Of a DNA stretch of 64,000 bases, positions 38,022 through 46,812 are shown piece by piece. Origin of the DNA: GCA-2697345 sp045565015 (lineage in GTDB: Bacteria; Pseudomonadota; Alphaproteobacteria; Rhodobacterales; Rhodobacteraceae); assembly GCA_045565015.1 (NCBI GenBank), contig JBJLGD010000006.1, forward strand, positions 1 to 64,000, in the 5' to 3' direction. The notes beneath the pieces were generated by a model that did no database searches, was not told where the DNA came from, and was given only the letters and a program-made list of their open reading frames with translations. Every line of letters begins with the position of its first letter. The stretch's first letter is position 1. The position numbers and the translations under genes are program-made.

Positions 38022-40880
38022 ATGACCGACCTTAAAAAGATTTCAGTACGTGGAGCTAGAGAGCATAATTTAAAAAATATCGATGTTGATATACCCAGAG
38101 ATAAGTTAGTTATTATTACGGGTGTATCTGGATCTGGTAAGTCTAGTTTAGCTTTTGATACTATTTATGCTGAGGGCCAACGGAGATACGTAGAGTCTCT
38201 TTCAGCATATGCGCGTCAATTCCTTGATATGATGGAAAAACCAGATGTTGATCATATATCTGGATTAAGTCCTGCTATTTCGATTGAGCAGAAGACTACG
38301 AGTAAAAATCCGCGTTCTACTGTTGGTACAGTTACTGAAATTTATGACTATCTTAGATTATTATTTGCAAGAGTAGGGACTCCATTTAGCCCAACGACTG
38401 GGCTTCCTATTGAGGCCCAGCAAGTTCAGGATATGGTTGATCGAGTAATGAACTTAAAAGAAAATACTCGCGCCTACATACTCGCTCCGATAGTACGTGA
38501 TAGAAAGGGTGAATATCGAAAAGAATTTCAAGAATTAGCAAAATTGGGATTTCAAAGAGTTAGGGTCAATGGTGAACTATTTAATCTTGATGACCCTCCA
38601 GAGTTAGATAAGAAGTTTCGTCACAACATAGAAGTTGTTGTTGATAGAATAGTTATAAAACAGGGTTTAGAAACTAGATTGGCAGATAGTCTAAGAACTG
38701 CCTTAGATTTAGCGGATGGAATTACTTTAATAGAAACTCTCGCTGATAAAACTGCCGATATAGAAAAGATTACATTTTCTGAGAAATTTGCGTGTCCTGT
38801 TTCGGGATTTACTATTCCAGAAATAGAGCCACGTTTGTTTTCGTTCAATGCGCCCTATGGTGCGTGCCCCCAATGTGATGGATTAGGGGTTGAACTATTC
38901 TTTGACGAACGTCTTGTTGTTCCTGACCATTCTTTATCTATTGCTAATGGTGCTCTTGCACCATGGAGAAAAGGTAAATCTCCGTACTATTTGCAAACAA
39001 TTGAGTCCTTATCGAAACATTATAAATTTGATAAAGACTTGCCATGGAGTGATCTAAATAAAAAAATTAAAGAAGTTTTCCTGTGGGGTTCGGATAAAGA
39101 AGAAATTGATTTTCGTTACGATGAGAATGGTCGGGTATACAATATTTCAAGGTCTTTTGAGGGTATTATTCCCAATATGGAAAGACGGTACAAGGCTACA
39201 GACTCCAATTGGATTAGAGAGGAATTTGAAAGGTATCAGAATAACAGGCCTTGCGGTAGTTGTAACGGTTTCAGATTGAAACCAGAGGCATTAGCAGTAA
39301 AAATTGGTAAATTGCATGTCGGCCAAGTAGTTCTAATGTCCATTAAAGAAGCTTTAGATTTAGTTAAAAAAATTCCAAAAACCTTATCAGATCAAAATAA
39401 TGAAATAGCGCGTGTAATTTTAAAAGAAATTGAAGAGCGGTTAGGTTTTTTAAATAATGTCGGGCTTGGTTATTTAACGCTTTCACGAAACTCTGGTACC
39501 TTGTCCGGTGGTGAAAGTCAGAGAATAAGGCTAGCTAGTCAAATTGGTTCGGGACTGACAGGCGTCCTTTATGTCCTGGATGAGCCGTCCATAGGTTTAC
39601 ATCAGAGAGATAATAATAGACTCTTAACAACATTAAAAAATTTACGGGATCAAGGTAATACAGTCATCGTGGTAGAGCATGATGAAGAGGCAATCCGTGA
39701 GGCTGATTATGTGTTTGATATTGGCGTTGGTGCAGGCGTGCATGGTGGACATGTGGTTGCTGAGGGCACCCCAAAAGAAATTATTGGAAATGTGAAAAGT
39801 ATTACAGGACAATATTTGTCTGGTATTAAAAAAATTAATATTCCGGCTGCGAGGCGAAAGGGAAATGGAAAGAATATTACCATAGAAAATGCTACTGGAA
39901 ATAATTTACAGAGTGTCAGTGTTGACTTTCCACTGGGTAATTTTATTTGTGTTACAGGGGTTTCGGGTAGTGGTAAGTCAACTTTAACGATCGAAACTTT
40001 ATTTAAAAATGCTTCTATGACACTAAATGGCGCAAAGCAAACACCTGCTCATTGTGATAGTATTAAAGGGTTGGAGTTTCTGGATAAGGTAATTGATATT
40101 GATCAGAGGCCGATAGGGCGAACGCCGCGCTCAAATCCAGCGACATATACAGGCGCATTTACTCCTATTAGAGAATGGTTTGCTGGTCTACCAGAGGCTA
40201 AGACAAGAGGTTACAAACCTGGCCGGTTTAGCTTTAACGTTAAAGGTGGTAGATGTGAGGCTTGTCAGGGTGACGGTCTAATTAAGATTGAGATGCATTT
40301 TCTTCCTGACGTCTATGTTACCTGTGAGACATGTAAAGGAAAGAGATACAATAGAGAAACGCTTGAAGTGAAATTTAAAAATAAGAGTATTGCTGATATA
40401 TTAGATATGACGGTCGAAGAAGCAGAAATATTCTTTTCAGCTGTCCCCTCAATTAGGGAGAAAATGGTCGCATTAAACCGTGTTGGGTTGGGTTATATAA
40501 AGGTTGGACAACAAGCCACAACCCTGTCTGGAGGGGAAGCTCAACGGGTGAAACTATCCAAAGAGCTTTCGAAAAGATCAACCGGTAGGACACTATATAT
40601 CTTAGATGAACCAACAACAGGATTGCATTTTGAAGATGTTAATAAATTACTTGAGGTTCTTCATGAATTGGTAAACCAAGGTAATACTGTAATCGTCATT
40701 GAACATAATCTTGATGTTGTAAAAACAGCAGATCACATTATTGACGTTGGCCCAGAAGGAGGAGACGGTGGTGGAAAAATTATCGCTACAGGTACTCCAG
40801 AGGCGATAATTAATAATAAAAGCTCTTTTACAGCTCACTACCTTAAAACTATGCTATCGTCGAGGCGAGTTGCCGCGTAA
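38022..40880 (+). CDS. uvrA: Excinuclease ABC subunit A
   Basis: 952 residues from the ATG at 38022 (AAAGG site); the frame opens at a GTG 30 bp earlier without a good site. It has two ABC ATPase halves: Walker A GVSGSGKSSLAF and GVSGSGKSTLTI, signatures LSGGESQRIRLAS and LSGGEAQRVKLSK, and Walker B LDEPSIGLH and LDEPTTGLH. Zinc modules CPVSGF...CPQC and CEACQGDG...CETCKGKR are present. It is the damage-recognition subunit of nucleotide excision repair. The usual ssb neighbour is absent. Confidence 0.97.
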   Translation: MTDLKKISVRGAREHNLKNIDVDIPRDKLVIITGVSGSGKSSLAFDTIYAEGQRRYVESLSAYARQFLDMMEKPDVDHISGLSPAISIEQKTTSKNPRSTVGTVTEIYDYLRLLFARVGTPFSPTTGLPIEAQQVQDMVDRVMNLKENTRAYILAPIVRDRKGEYRKEFQELAKLGFQRVRVNGELFNLDDPPELDKKFRHNIEVVVDRIVIKQGLETRLADSLRTALDLADGITLIETLADKTADIEKITFSEKFACPVSGFTIPEIEPRLFSFNAPYGACPQCDGLGVELFFDERLVVPDHSLSIANGALAPWRKGKSPYYLQTIESLSKHYKFDKDLPWSDLNKKIKEVFLWGSDKEEIDFRYDENGRVYNISRSFEGIIPNMERRYKATDSNWIREEFERYQNNRPCGSCNGFRLKPEALAVKIGKLHVGQVVLMSIKEALDLVKKIPKTLSDQNNEIARVILKEIEERLGFLNNVGLGYLTLSRNSGTLSGGESQRIRLASQIGSGLTGVLYVLDEPSIGLHQRDNNRLLTTLKNLRDQGNTVIVVEHDEEAIREADYVFDIGVGAGVHGGHVVAEGTPKEIIGNVKSITGQYLSGIKKINIPAARRKGNGKNITIENATGNNLQSVSVDFPLGNFICVTGVSGSGKSTLTIETLFKNASMTLNGAKQTPAHCDSIKGLEFLDKVIDIDQRPIGRTPRSNPATYTGAFTPIREWFAGLPEAKTRGYKPGRFSFNVKGGRCEACQGDGLIKIEMHFLPDVYVTCETCKGKRYNRETLEVKFKNKSIADILDMTVEEAEIFFSAVPSIREKMVALNRVGLGYIKVGQQATTLSGGEAQRVKLSKELSKRSTGRTLYILDEPTTGLHFEDVNKLLEVLHELVNQGNTVIVIEHNLDVVKTADHIIDVGPEGGDGGGKIIATGTPEAIINNKSSFTAHYLKTMLSSRRVAA

Positions 40881-40902
40881 ATTATTCTTTCTATTAAGTT
40901 AC

Positions 40903-42243
40903 TTAATTTCCCATTAATCGAGCATCAAAGGGATACTTGGTTAAGTTTTCGTATCCTGTCTCGGTTATAATTACCTGATCTTCTAATTTGATAGAGAAAT
41001 TTCCGTTCTTGGGACTTACTAAAGCTTCAACGCACAGAGCCATCCCCGGTTCTAACTCATAATCGAAGGCGCCTCTAACATGCTTGTCTGGGTAGGCGAC
41101 TAAAGGCCACTCATCGCAAAGTCCAACACCGTGCATTAAACAGCCATATTTTTGATCCTGAAAATCCTTATCTAGAACATGACAGTTGGCTACCAGCTCA
41201 TTAATGGACACGCCTGGTTTTAGCATTTCCATATTTGTTTGAATGTGTTCAACGCCATGCTGCATTGCATAAATCATGTCACTTGGTGGAGCGAAGTCGC
41301 CTATCCACCAGCTTCGAGAAATATCACAACAAATCCCGTACGCACCGATCAAGTCTGTATCAAAGCTTATAATCTCATTTTCTTTAATTATTCGAGGGCC
41401 ACATTCTTGAAACCAAGGGTTGGTTCGGGGACCAGATGCTAGCAATCTTGTTTCTATCCATTCACCACCCCTTTTAATATTTTCGGCATGTAGTACTGCC
41501 CAAACGTCATCCTCGCTTACATTACCAATTGGTATGTTTTCTCTGGCAAAGGATTCCATTTGAAAAACGGCCTGCTCACAGGAATAACAGGCTGCTTTCA
41601 TCGCTAAAATTTCATCTGTTCCTTTAATTGATCTAGCCTTTTCGGTAACCTCTTCTCCAGGAACCACTTCAAACCCTACTGCCTCCAGGGCTCTCAAGCC
41701 ATGCATCATGGGTTTATCGACGGCTAATTTCAGATTGGAGCATCCGTGTTCATTTACCAGATCTTTAATTTGGTTTGAAAGAGCATCAGCCGCATCGTCA
41801 ATTTTATCCCCTCTATCAAAGTAGAAAAGATCAGCGCCTGATCTTTGTTCTTTAACAAGTGGATTAAACTTAGATAAAAAAGGAGCGTTTTTATAATCCC
41901 AGATTACCATATACCCGTCTGGACATAAGAGAACTGCTCGAAATGGGTTGTGAGTATTCCACAGCTGCATATTGGTACTATCGGTAGCATATCTTATATT
42001 TAATGGATCGAACATCAGTAAGCCGCCAAGGTCACGTTCAACTATTTTTTCTGTAAGCCGTTTCCATCTAAATTCGCGCATTTTATCTAAATTTGGAAGC
42101 TCTAGACTGGCGTGTTCCCATTCTTTATATGCCAGAAGAGTAGGGCCAATTTCAATTCGGTCATTATCGTTTTTATTACCATCGCGTAAGAAGGCGCCTT
42201 TAGTTGGGTCTATTTTTCGAGTATTGCTAAAATGTTTATTCAC
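40903..42243 (-). CDS. dddP: DMSP lyase DddP (M24-family)
   Basis: 446 residues from the GTG at 42243 (GGAG eight bases upstream), the length of known DddP; a longer frame opens at 42282. The sequence is close to roseobacter DddP over its whole length: NTRKIDPTKGA, NDRIEIGPT, GGLLMFDPLNIRYATDSTNMQ, ENIKRGGEWIETRLLASGPR, and ENLTKYPFDA at the end. The metal ligands of the M24-like fold are kept: Asp residues in SFDTDLIGAYGICCDIS, His in MHGVGLCDEWP, and Glu in CVEAL and KLEDQV. It cleaves dimethylsulfoniopropionate to dimethyl sulfide and acrylate. The divergent neighbour is a DUF3445 gene. Ordinary Xaa-Pro peptidases are much less similar. Confidence 0.93.
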   Translation of the reverse strand: MNKHFSNTRKIDPTKGAFLRDGNKNDNDRIEIGPTLLAYKEWEHASLELPNLDKMREFRWKRLTEKIVERDLGGLLMFDPLNIRYATDSTNMQLWNTHNPFRAVLLCPDGYMVIWDYKNAPFLSKFNPLVKEQRSGADLFYFDRGDKIDDAADALSNQIKDLVNEHGCSNLKLAVDKPMMHGLRALEAVGFEVVPGEEVTEKARSIKGTDEILAMKAACYSCEQAVFQMESFARENIPIGNVSEDDVWAVLHAENIKRGGEWIETRLLASGPRTNPWFQECGPRIIKENEIISFDTDLIGAYGICCDISRSWWIGDFAPPSDMIYAMQHGVEHIQTNMEMLKPGVSINELVANCHVLDKDFQDQKYGCLMHGVGLCDEWPLVAYPDKHVRGAFDYELEPGMALCVEALVSPKNGNFSIKLEDQVIITETGYENLTKYPFDARLMGN

Positions 42244-42347
42244 ATTGGCGCTCCGGCTGAGATTATAGAATAATTTTAGCAAGATTGAGTTTGGCTTATC
42301 ATTTAAAAACGTCTTGAAAGTAGAAATTTTGTCGGTTTAAGTAAATT

Positions 42348-43145
42348 ATGAGTATTATTTTACAAAAAACATTGCCTTTTGCACCTTGGATGCAGGCCCA
42401 CACTCTGAGGCTCCCCGGTATTCAGCCAATAAACCTCAAAGATTGGTTACAAATTGATGATGTTTATACTGAGCAACTACTGGAAAAACAAAAAATATTA
42501 GAAAACCACTTTGATCAAGTTCATGTCATGGCGAATGAATGTGTATTTGCAGGGGAGGAATTATTGAGTTTAGTGTTAACCTTGCTAAACGACCTTGGTT
42601 TTGTTCAATCTGGTTTGCGAGTAAAAAGACCTGATGGTTTAGATGTCATTATAGATGCAAACAAGCCACTATTAACATTAGCAAAATTACTACAAGAAGA
42701 TTTCTTGATTATGATTGAAAAATCTGGTGAGCATGTTTTGATGGGTGGTTGTTTATGCTTTCCGGCTAGCTGGGATTTATTAGAGAAATTTATGAAACCA
42801 CTAACCTTTATCCATGGCCCAGTACCTATTTACGATGAAATTCTAGCAAAACGTGTAGAGCGTCTTCTATCGTCGGTGAGGCCAGAAATTCCCTTAATGC
42901 GTGGAAATACGTTGCGGTATACTGATCCAACATTATTTTTACCAAAACGTAATTCAGATCCTGATCGTAAGAATATAAGAGGTGAATTTATTAGATCTGA
43001 AAGACAGACCCTAGTCAGGCTCCCCAAATCTAAGGCGGTTGTCTTTTCAATTCACACTTATGTAATCAAAGAAGAAGACCTCACTGTTCCACAAAAAATA
43101 GGATTACAAGAATTAGGAGCACTTTTACCTTATGAAAATTCCTGA
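42348..43145 (+). CDS. DUF3445 haem-dependent oxidative N-demethylase-like protein
   Basis: 265 residues of the DUF3445 family, which includes the haem-dependent oxidative N-demethylase / dimethylamine monooxygenase subunits. Recognisable parts are PFAPWMQAHTLRLPGIQPI at the N-terminus, GGCLCFPASWDLLEK, IHGPVPIY, and RGEFIRSERQTLVRLPKSKAVVFSIHTY read in pieces. The other subunit genes known for dimethylamine monooxygenase are not nearby, so a solo enzyme of unknown amine substrate is likelier. It starts 104 bp from the divergent dddP and overlaps the downstream phosphatase gene by 14 bp. Confidence 0.82.
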   Translation: MSIILQKTLPFAPWMQAHTLRLPGIQPINLKDWLQIDDVYTEQLLEKQKILENHFDQVHVMANECVFAGEELLSLVLTLLNDLGFVQSGLRVKRPDGLDVIIDANKPLLTLAKLLQEDFLIMIEKSGEHVLMGGCLCFPASWDLLEKFMKPLTFIHGPVPIYDEILAKRVERLLSSVRPEIPLMRGNTLRYTDPTLFLPKRNSDPDRKNIRGEFIRSERQTLVRLPKSKAVVFSIHTYVIKEEDLTVPQKIGLQELGALLPYENS

Positions 43146-43710
43146 TTATTGTTTCCTTAGGCATGGAGAGACCGCTTTTAACAAAGCTGGTATATTACAT
43201 GGACAATTAGACTCAGATCTAACTGAGTTAGGTAAAAGTCAAGCCATCCAGCAAGCAAAGAGTTTAAAGAAACTAAATTTTTCGCAAGACACTTTAATTT
43301 ACTCAAGTCCATTAGGGAGAGCAGTTTCTACTGCTGAAATTATAAAAAATTATTGTTCTTTGAATGTCCAAACAGATCAAAATCTGGCTGAAGTTATGAT
43401 GGGTGAGTGGCAGGGTAAAACTTGGAACGAAATAAGGGTGGAGGCCCCTCAATTTTTTTCTAATAATAAAACTATATTTGAAATTTCGATGTTAGCACCA
43501 AGGGGTGAGAGATATCTTGATTTATGCAGGCGAGCTGAGAGATTTATCTCAAGCGTCTCAACGCCTGCAATAATCATATCTCATGGGGTCATTCTAAACA
43601 TCGTTAGAGGATTAATTTATAATCTATCGTTTGAACAAATGACTAAGTTATCTCAGCGACAAGGGGAAGTTTTTATTTTTGCGAACCAAGGAACATGCAA
43701 AAACATATAG
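43132..43710 (+). CDS. Histidine phosphatase (phosphoglycerate-mutase-like) family protein
   Basis: 192 residues. The catalytic His lies in FLRHGETAFNKAGILHGQLDSDLTELG, a second His in IIISHGVILNIVRG, and conserved Arg in SSPLGRAVSTAEII. These belong to the cofactor-dependent phosphoglycerate mutase/phosphatase superfamily. It is shorter than true GpmA and lacks its C-terminal insert, so a small-molecule phosphatase (CobC/GpmB-like) is likelier. The ATG lies inside the end of the DUF3445 gene, so the two are co-transcribed and perhaps coupled. Confidence 0.88.
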   Translation: MKIPDYCFLRHGETAFNKAGILHGQLDSDLTELGKSQAIQQAKSLKKLNFSQDTLIYSSPLGRAVSTAEIIKNYCSLNVQTDQNLAEVMMGEWQGKTWNEIRVEAPQFFSNNKTIFEISMLAPRGERYLDLCRRAERFISSVSTPAIIISHGVILNIVRGLIYNLSFEQMTKLSQRQGEVFIFANQGTCKNI

Positions 43711-43795
43711 ATAATATTTTGTATATTTTTGTTCATTTTAAATAAAAAGCCTTGCGTGTAATATGGCTTTTGGTTTACCACGTACTAACGTTGAG

Positions 43796-43871
43796 GGGTG
43801 ATTAGCTCAGTTGGTAGAGCGCTTCGTTTACACCGAAGATGTCAGGAGTTCGAGTCTCTTATCACCCACCA
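43796..43871 (+). tRNA. tRNA-Val (TAC anticodon), attachment site of the downstream elements
   Basis: A 76-nt cloverleaf with encoded CCA: acceptor GGGTGAT/ATCACCC, D arm GCTC/GAGC, anticodon loop TTTACAC (TAC, valine) and T loop TTCGAGT. Its last 28 bp (43844-43871) recur at 46749-46776 without mismatch and at 48656-48683 with two mismatches. This makes it the attachment site of the two elements that follow. The gene itself is intact. Confidence 0.97.
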
Positions 43872-43902
43872 TCTTCCCTCTACAAAAACCCCTTATTATT
43901 AT

Positions 43903-44048
43903 GGAAAACCCTGTGTACATTGACTGTATGTGATTTCACTGGCAGTCTAACTGTAAGTCCGTATGGAAGTCTTTACAGAGAAATGTTTTTGTTATCAGCC
44001 CACGTGTAGTAAACTAGAATCTGTTTTATTAGCAAAAAATATTCTTTT
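43903..44048. other. Left subterminal region of element A
   Basis: This short gene-free stretch contains a 22-bp match (43941-43962) to the sequence at 48567-48588 near the right end of element B, including AACTGTAAGTCCGT. A shared motif at the inner left end and inner right end is what arm-type integrase sites look like. No coding sequence is seen. Confidence 0.5.
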
Positions 44049-46514
44049 CTACTCAAAGTTAGCAACTAAAGGTTCCAACATTTCTTTCCAATGTTTATCT
44101 TTAAAAGTCGCTTCTGCTATTAGGATCGACAAATTCTCAGCGAGTAACGCAAGGAGTTTTGATGTAGCTATGGGGAGTTTGTCAAACATACAAGTATTTT
44201 CATCATAGTGTTTAATTTGGATATTGATTTCCGCAATTTGACCATTATCTTCCCAAAATGCTGTTTTTTTACAAATGCGAATCTTTTCGATTTCCTCTTT
44301 CTCTCCTAAGTCTTTTGCACTGACTGCAATTTTAAAGTTTTGTAAACTCTCTATGCTATGCGATCCATTTTTCTTAAAATCAAACATCAGTCCAAAATTC
44401 AACCTTTGATTACCAAAGTATTGGCCATCTTTATCATCGATATGACCCTTAAATTTGATAAAATCTTCATTCTCAACAACTTTGTAAAAGTGAGTTGAGA
44501 TGTCTTGTGTGTTAATGGTTTCCTCTTGCTTTTGTAATTCATCTTTTGAGACTGGGTCAGTAATATCACAGAAGAAAAACTCTACTTCAATTGATAAACC
44601 TTCATTAGGATCTTCTGAAATGCCCAAATTTTTCCCTTCTAGAGGAATTTTTAAGTACTGGTTAGAAAATTGAGATCCTAACGTGAAAGCATCCTTACGA
44701 GGAGTGCCTATCATTGTATAAGCTTGTAATGTTCCATGAAGTTTCCCAGCTCTTGAAACTTTGAGAAGTGCGTTCTCATTCAGGAAGACTTTGCTAACAT
44801 TCCCATTGTTTGATAGCCATTTGTCATTTGAAAAAAGTGGTTCACCGTCTATAATTACAACGTCGCCCGAGGCTAAAGGTAATATAGAATTATTATTTTC
44901 TTTTCTACCAATCTTAAAACTACATTTATAACTACCTTCATGTGAATCTAATTCATTTAGTACTGTTTCTATCGCCTTTCTTTTTCTAGCAGCCTCCAGC
45001 TCTTTTTGCGCTAATTCTTTGGCAGCCTCCAGCTCTTTTTGTGCTAATTCTTTGGCAGCCTCCAGCTCTTTTTGTGCTAATTCTTTGGCAGCCTCCAGCT
45101 CTTTCCTCTTTTTAATTTCAGCCAACTCTTTGTCATAATCTTTTGCTCTGAATAAAGCATCTATATCAATGACAACATCACCCATAAATAAATGATAATA
45201 ATCTGGATCTTTATATGCAGAAATAATTTTTTCGCCTAAGACTGATCGATCATGATATCTTTCATAACCAAATTTCTTTTTTAAGTCAGGTCGATATTTT
45301 TCAATAAATGGGAGGCTGTTTCGAATAATTTTTTGCGGCTTTGACGGAAGGTATTGAGGAAGTCTTTCTGACATAGGTAGCTTTAAGTCTTGCCAATTTT
45401 TATTCTCTGGAACACCTAAATTAATTTTTGCATACTCTAGGATTGGACCCAAATCATCATTCCAGATCGTATCAAATGTCATATCCGCTGCCTCATAAAC
45501 TTTAGAACCGTTTGGCATAAGATGTTCAAAAAAATCATAACCTAAAGTTTCTAACGCCATATGATAACTGCTCAACCAAACTGGGATTTGATTATGATAA
45601 GTTGCGGCTCTAATACCTCGCATGGCCCAGCAGGTATATATATTTTGAGTATCAAATAACGATAAAATATATTGTAAACTGTCAATGCCTTCTTCAAAAA
45701 TTTCCTGACTTTCTAACGCAAGCCCTCCTAAGATAAAAGCTTGAGTATACATAAACCGAGGAGTACTACAATCATTGCCATAAATTAGATCACTTTTAAC
45801 TATTCCACGAATGTTAAAAGTATTGTTGTCGATATCAAAATTCTTTAGCTCAGTATCCAGAAAACTCCTCTCTAGCCAGAGCTTAAAAGTCTCAGAGAAG
45901 GTTACGCTGTCTTTATATAAAGCATACAACGTCGCAGCATAATTTAAAGATCTGAACCAGTCGTAATCCATACTACTATCTTTTGGTTTTTTAGGTTGAC
46001 TGAAATTATTTCTAGCCCAACTCTCTAAAACCTCAGTCAACCATTCTGTATTACCTTCATAAGCGCTGGTCCTTAAATCAAGAAGACAGGCATTGAAGTT
46101 TGCCTCGTACTCTGCGTCACCACTTAAATTAAAGTTACCCATAGATTTATAAGTTTCTTTAATGAGTAGTTTCCTGCAATGCTCTTTTGGAGGGTTTGCT
46201 ACAGGTCCGAGAAGACGGGTCTCAAGATTTAGTTTTCCTATACCATAATAAGATCTGTAATCTGTTAAGGACCAGTTCTTAATAACCTTTAAATCATTCA
46301 GCGGACTTTCGATATTAGTCCACTTTTTTGGAATAATATAACTGTTGATACTTCTTTTGAAAGGATCTTGAGCTTCAATCTTTTTATATTTGTAAGGTGT
46401 TTTTTTAGTTTTCGTTGATTGCGCATTACCTTCAATGGAGAACGTTAATAGTAAAATTAGAAAACTCACAAAAAAACTATGAATAATATGATTTATTTGA
46501 AAATATCTTAACAA
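44049..46514 (-). CDS. Large secreted protein, possibly alginate-lyase-like, with 11-residue coiled repeats
   Basis: 821 residues from a TTG start. A signal peptide (about residues 10-32, ending GNAQS) suggests export. Residues about 80-440 are alpha-helical, with LNYAATLYALYKD, NDCSTPRFMYTQAFILGGLAL and RGIRAATYHNQIPVWLSSYHMALETLG. They resemble the (alpha/alpha) barrel of alginate lyase-family proteins, but I am unsure and catalytic residues cannot be fixed. Next come near-perfect LEAAKELAQKE repeats (a charged helix, about 475-515), then a beta-rich C-terminal half (about 540-815) of no family I know. It is the sole cargo of element A. A role in polysaccharide or surface modification is inference. 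Confidence 0.7.
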   Translation of the reverse strand: MLRYFQINHIIHSFFVSFLILLLTFSIEGNAQSTKTKKTPYKYKKIEAQDPFKRSINSYIIPKKWTNIESPLNDLKVIKNWSLTDYRSYYGIGKLNLETRLLGPVANPPKEHCRKLLIKETYKSMGNFNLSGDAEYEANFNACLLDLRTSAYEGNTEWLTEVLESWARNNFSQPKKPKDSSMDYDWFRSLNYAATLYALYKDSVTFSETFKLWLERSFLDTELKNFDIDNNTFNIRGIVKSDLIYGNDCSTPRFMYTQAFILGGLALESQEIFEEGIDSLQYILSLFDTQNIYTCWAMRGIRAATYHNQIPVWLSSYHMALETLGYDFFEHLMPNGSKVYEAADMTFDTIWNDDLGPILEYAKINLGVPENKNWQDLKLPMSERLPQYLPSKPQKIIRNSLPFIEKYRPDLKKKFGYERYHDRSVLGEKIISAYKDPDYYHLFMGDVVIDIDALFRAKDYDKELAEIKKRKELEAAKELAQKELEAAKELAQKELEAAKELAQKELEAARKRKAIETVLNELDSHEGSYKCSFKIGRKENNNSILPLASGDVVIIDGEPLFSNDKWLSNNGNVSKVFLNENALLKVSRAGKLHGTLQAYTMIGTPRKDAFTLGSQFSNQYLKIPLEGKNLGISEDPNEGLSIEVEFFFCDITDPVSKDELQKQEETINTQDISTHFYKVVENEDFIKFKGHIDDKDGQYFGNQRLNFGLMFDFKKNGSHSIESLQNFKIAVSAKDLGEKEEIEKIRICKKTAFWEDNGQIAEINIQIKHYDENTCMFDKLPIATSKLLALLAENLSILIAEATFKDKHWKEMLEPLVANFE
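44989..45107 (-). repeat. 33-bp tandem repeats coding LEAAKELAQKE
   Basis: Three full units (44989-45021, 45022-45054, 45055-45087) and a partial fourth (45088-45107) inside the large secreted protein gene. Units differ by a C/T near base 21. The unit length is a multiple of three, so copy-number change would keep the frame. The repeats encode a rigid charged helix. Confidence 0.92.
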
Positions 46515-46658
46515 AATGACTAACCTGAATGAAATATTATTTTAGTAAAAGGTATAAAACTGCTCTGTTAAGTGCAACCTAATTTTTAATATGTTCTCAG
46601 GAAGTTTATGGATTTTAAAATCAAAACGTTCAGTTGTGACAAGCATCCTTATAAAAAC

Positions 46659-46689
46659 TGTAAGTCGAAGTGTAAGTCCGTTTGTAAGT
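46659..46689 (+). repeat. Three TGTAAGT direct repeats at 12-bp spacing
   Basis: TGTAAGT occurs at 46659, 46671 and 46683, exactly 12 bp apart. Two copies with the same spacing occur at 48578 and 48590 in element B. Regular direct repeats just inside an att site fit binding sites for a recombinase or directionality factor. Confidence 0.7.
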
Positions 46690-46748
46690 TTGTGTAATTT
46701 AAAAGTATTATAAAACAATGGGTTATTAGGTATATAGATTAGCGTGAT

Positions 46749-46776
46749 AGGAGTTCGAGTCTCTTATCACCCACCA
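46749..46776 (+). repeat. Copy of the tRNA-Val 3' end (att site between elements A and B)
   Basis: 28 bp identical to the last 28 bp of tRNA-Val, including TTCGAGT and the CCA. The sequence before it does not complete a tRNA, so it is not a gene. It marks the junction of elements A and B. Confidence 0.9.
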
Positions 46777-46812
46777 AATTCCATCCACAAATAACCCTCA
46801 TTATTATATTAA

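Larger units (their letters stand above)
43872..46776. mobile_element. Element A: tRNA-Val-integrated cargo element without integrase
   Basis: About 2.9 kb between the tRNA-Val 3' end and a copy of that 3' end. The left end (43872-43902) resembles the left end of element B (24 of 31 bases by eye). The right 106 bp (46671-46776) match those of element B at 100 of 106 bases. TGTAAGT motifs sit near both ends. The only cargo is one large secreted protein on the minus strand. No recombinase gene is inside, so movement would need an enzyme supplied in trans, or the element is fixed. Confidence 0.7.

Noticed and set aside
44989..45107. Short regular 33-bp repeats, possible CRISPR array
   Set aside because: Units are directly adjacent with no spacers, are in frame, and encode a helical peptide repeat inside a long gene. 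No cas genes are present.
46740..46776. Second tRNA-Val gene
   Set aside because: Only the T arm, the acceptor strand and CCA are present; the D and anticodon arms are missing. The same holds for 48650-48683.
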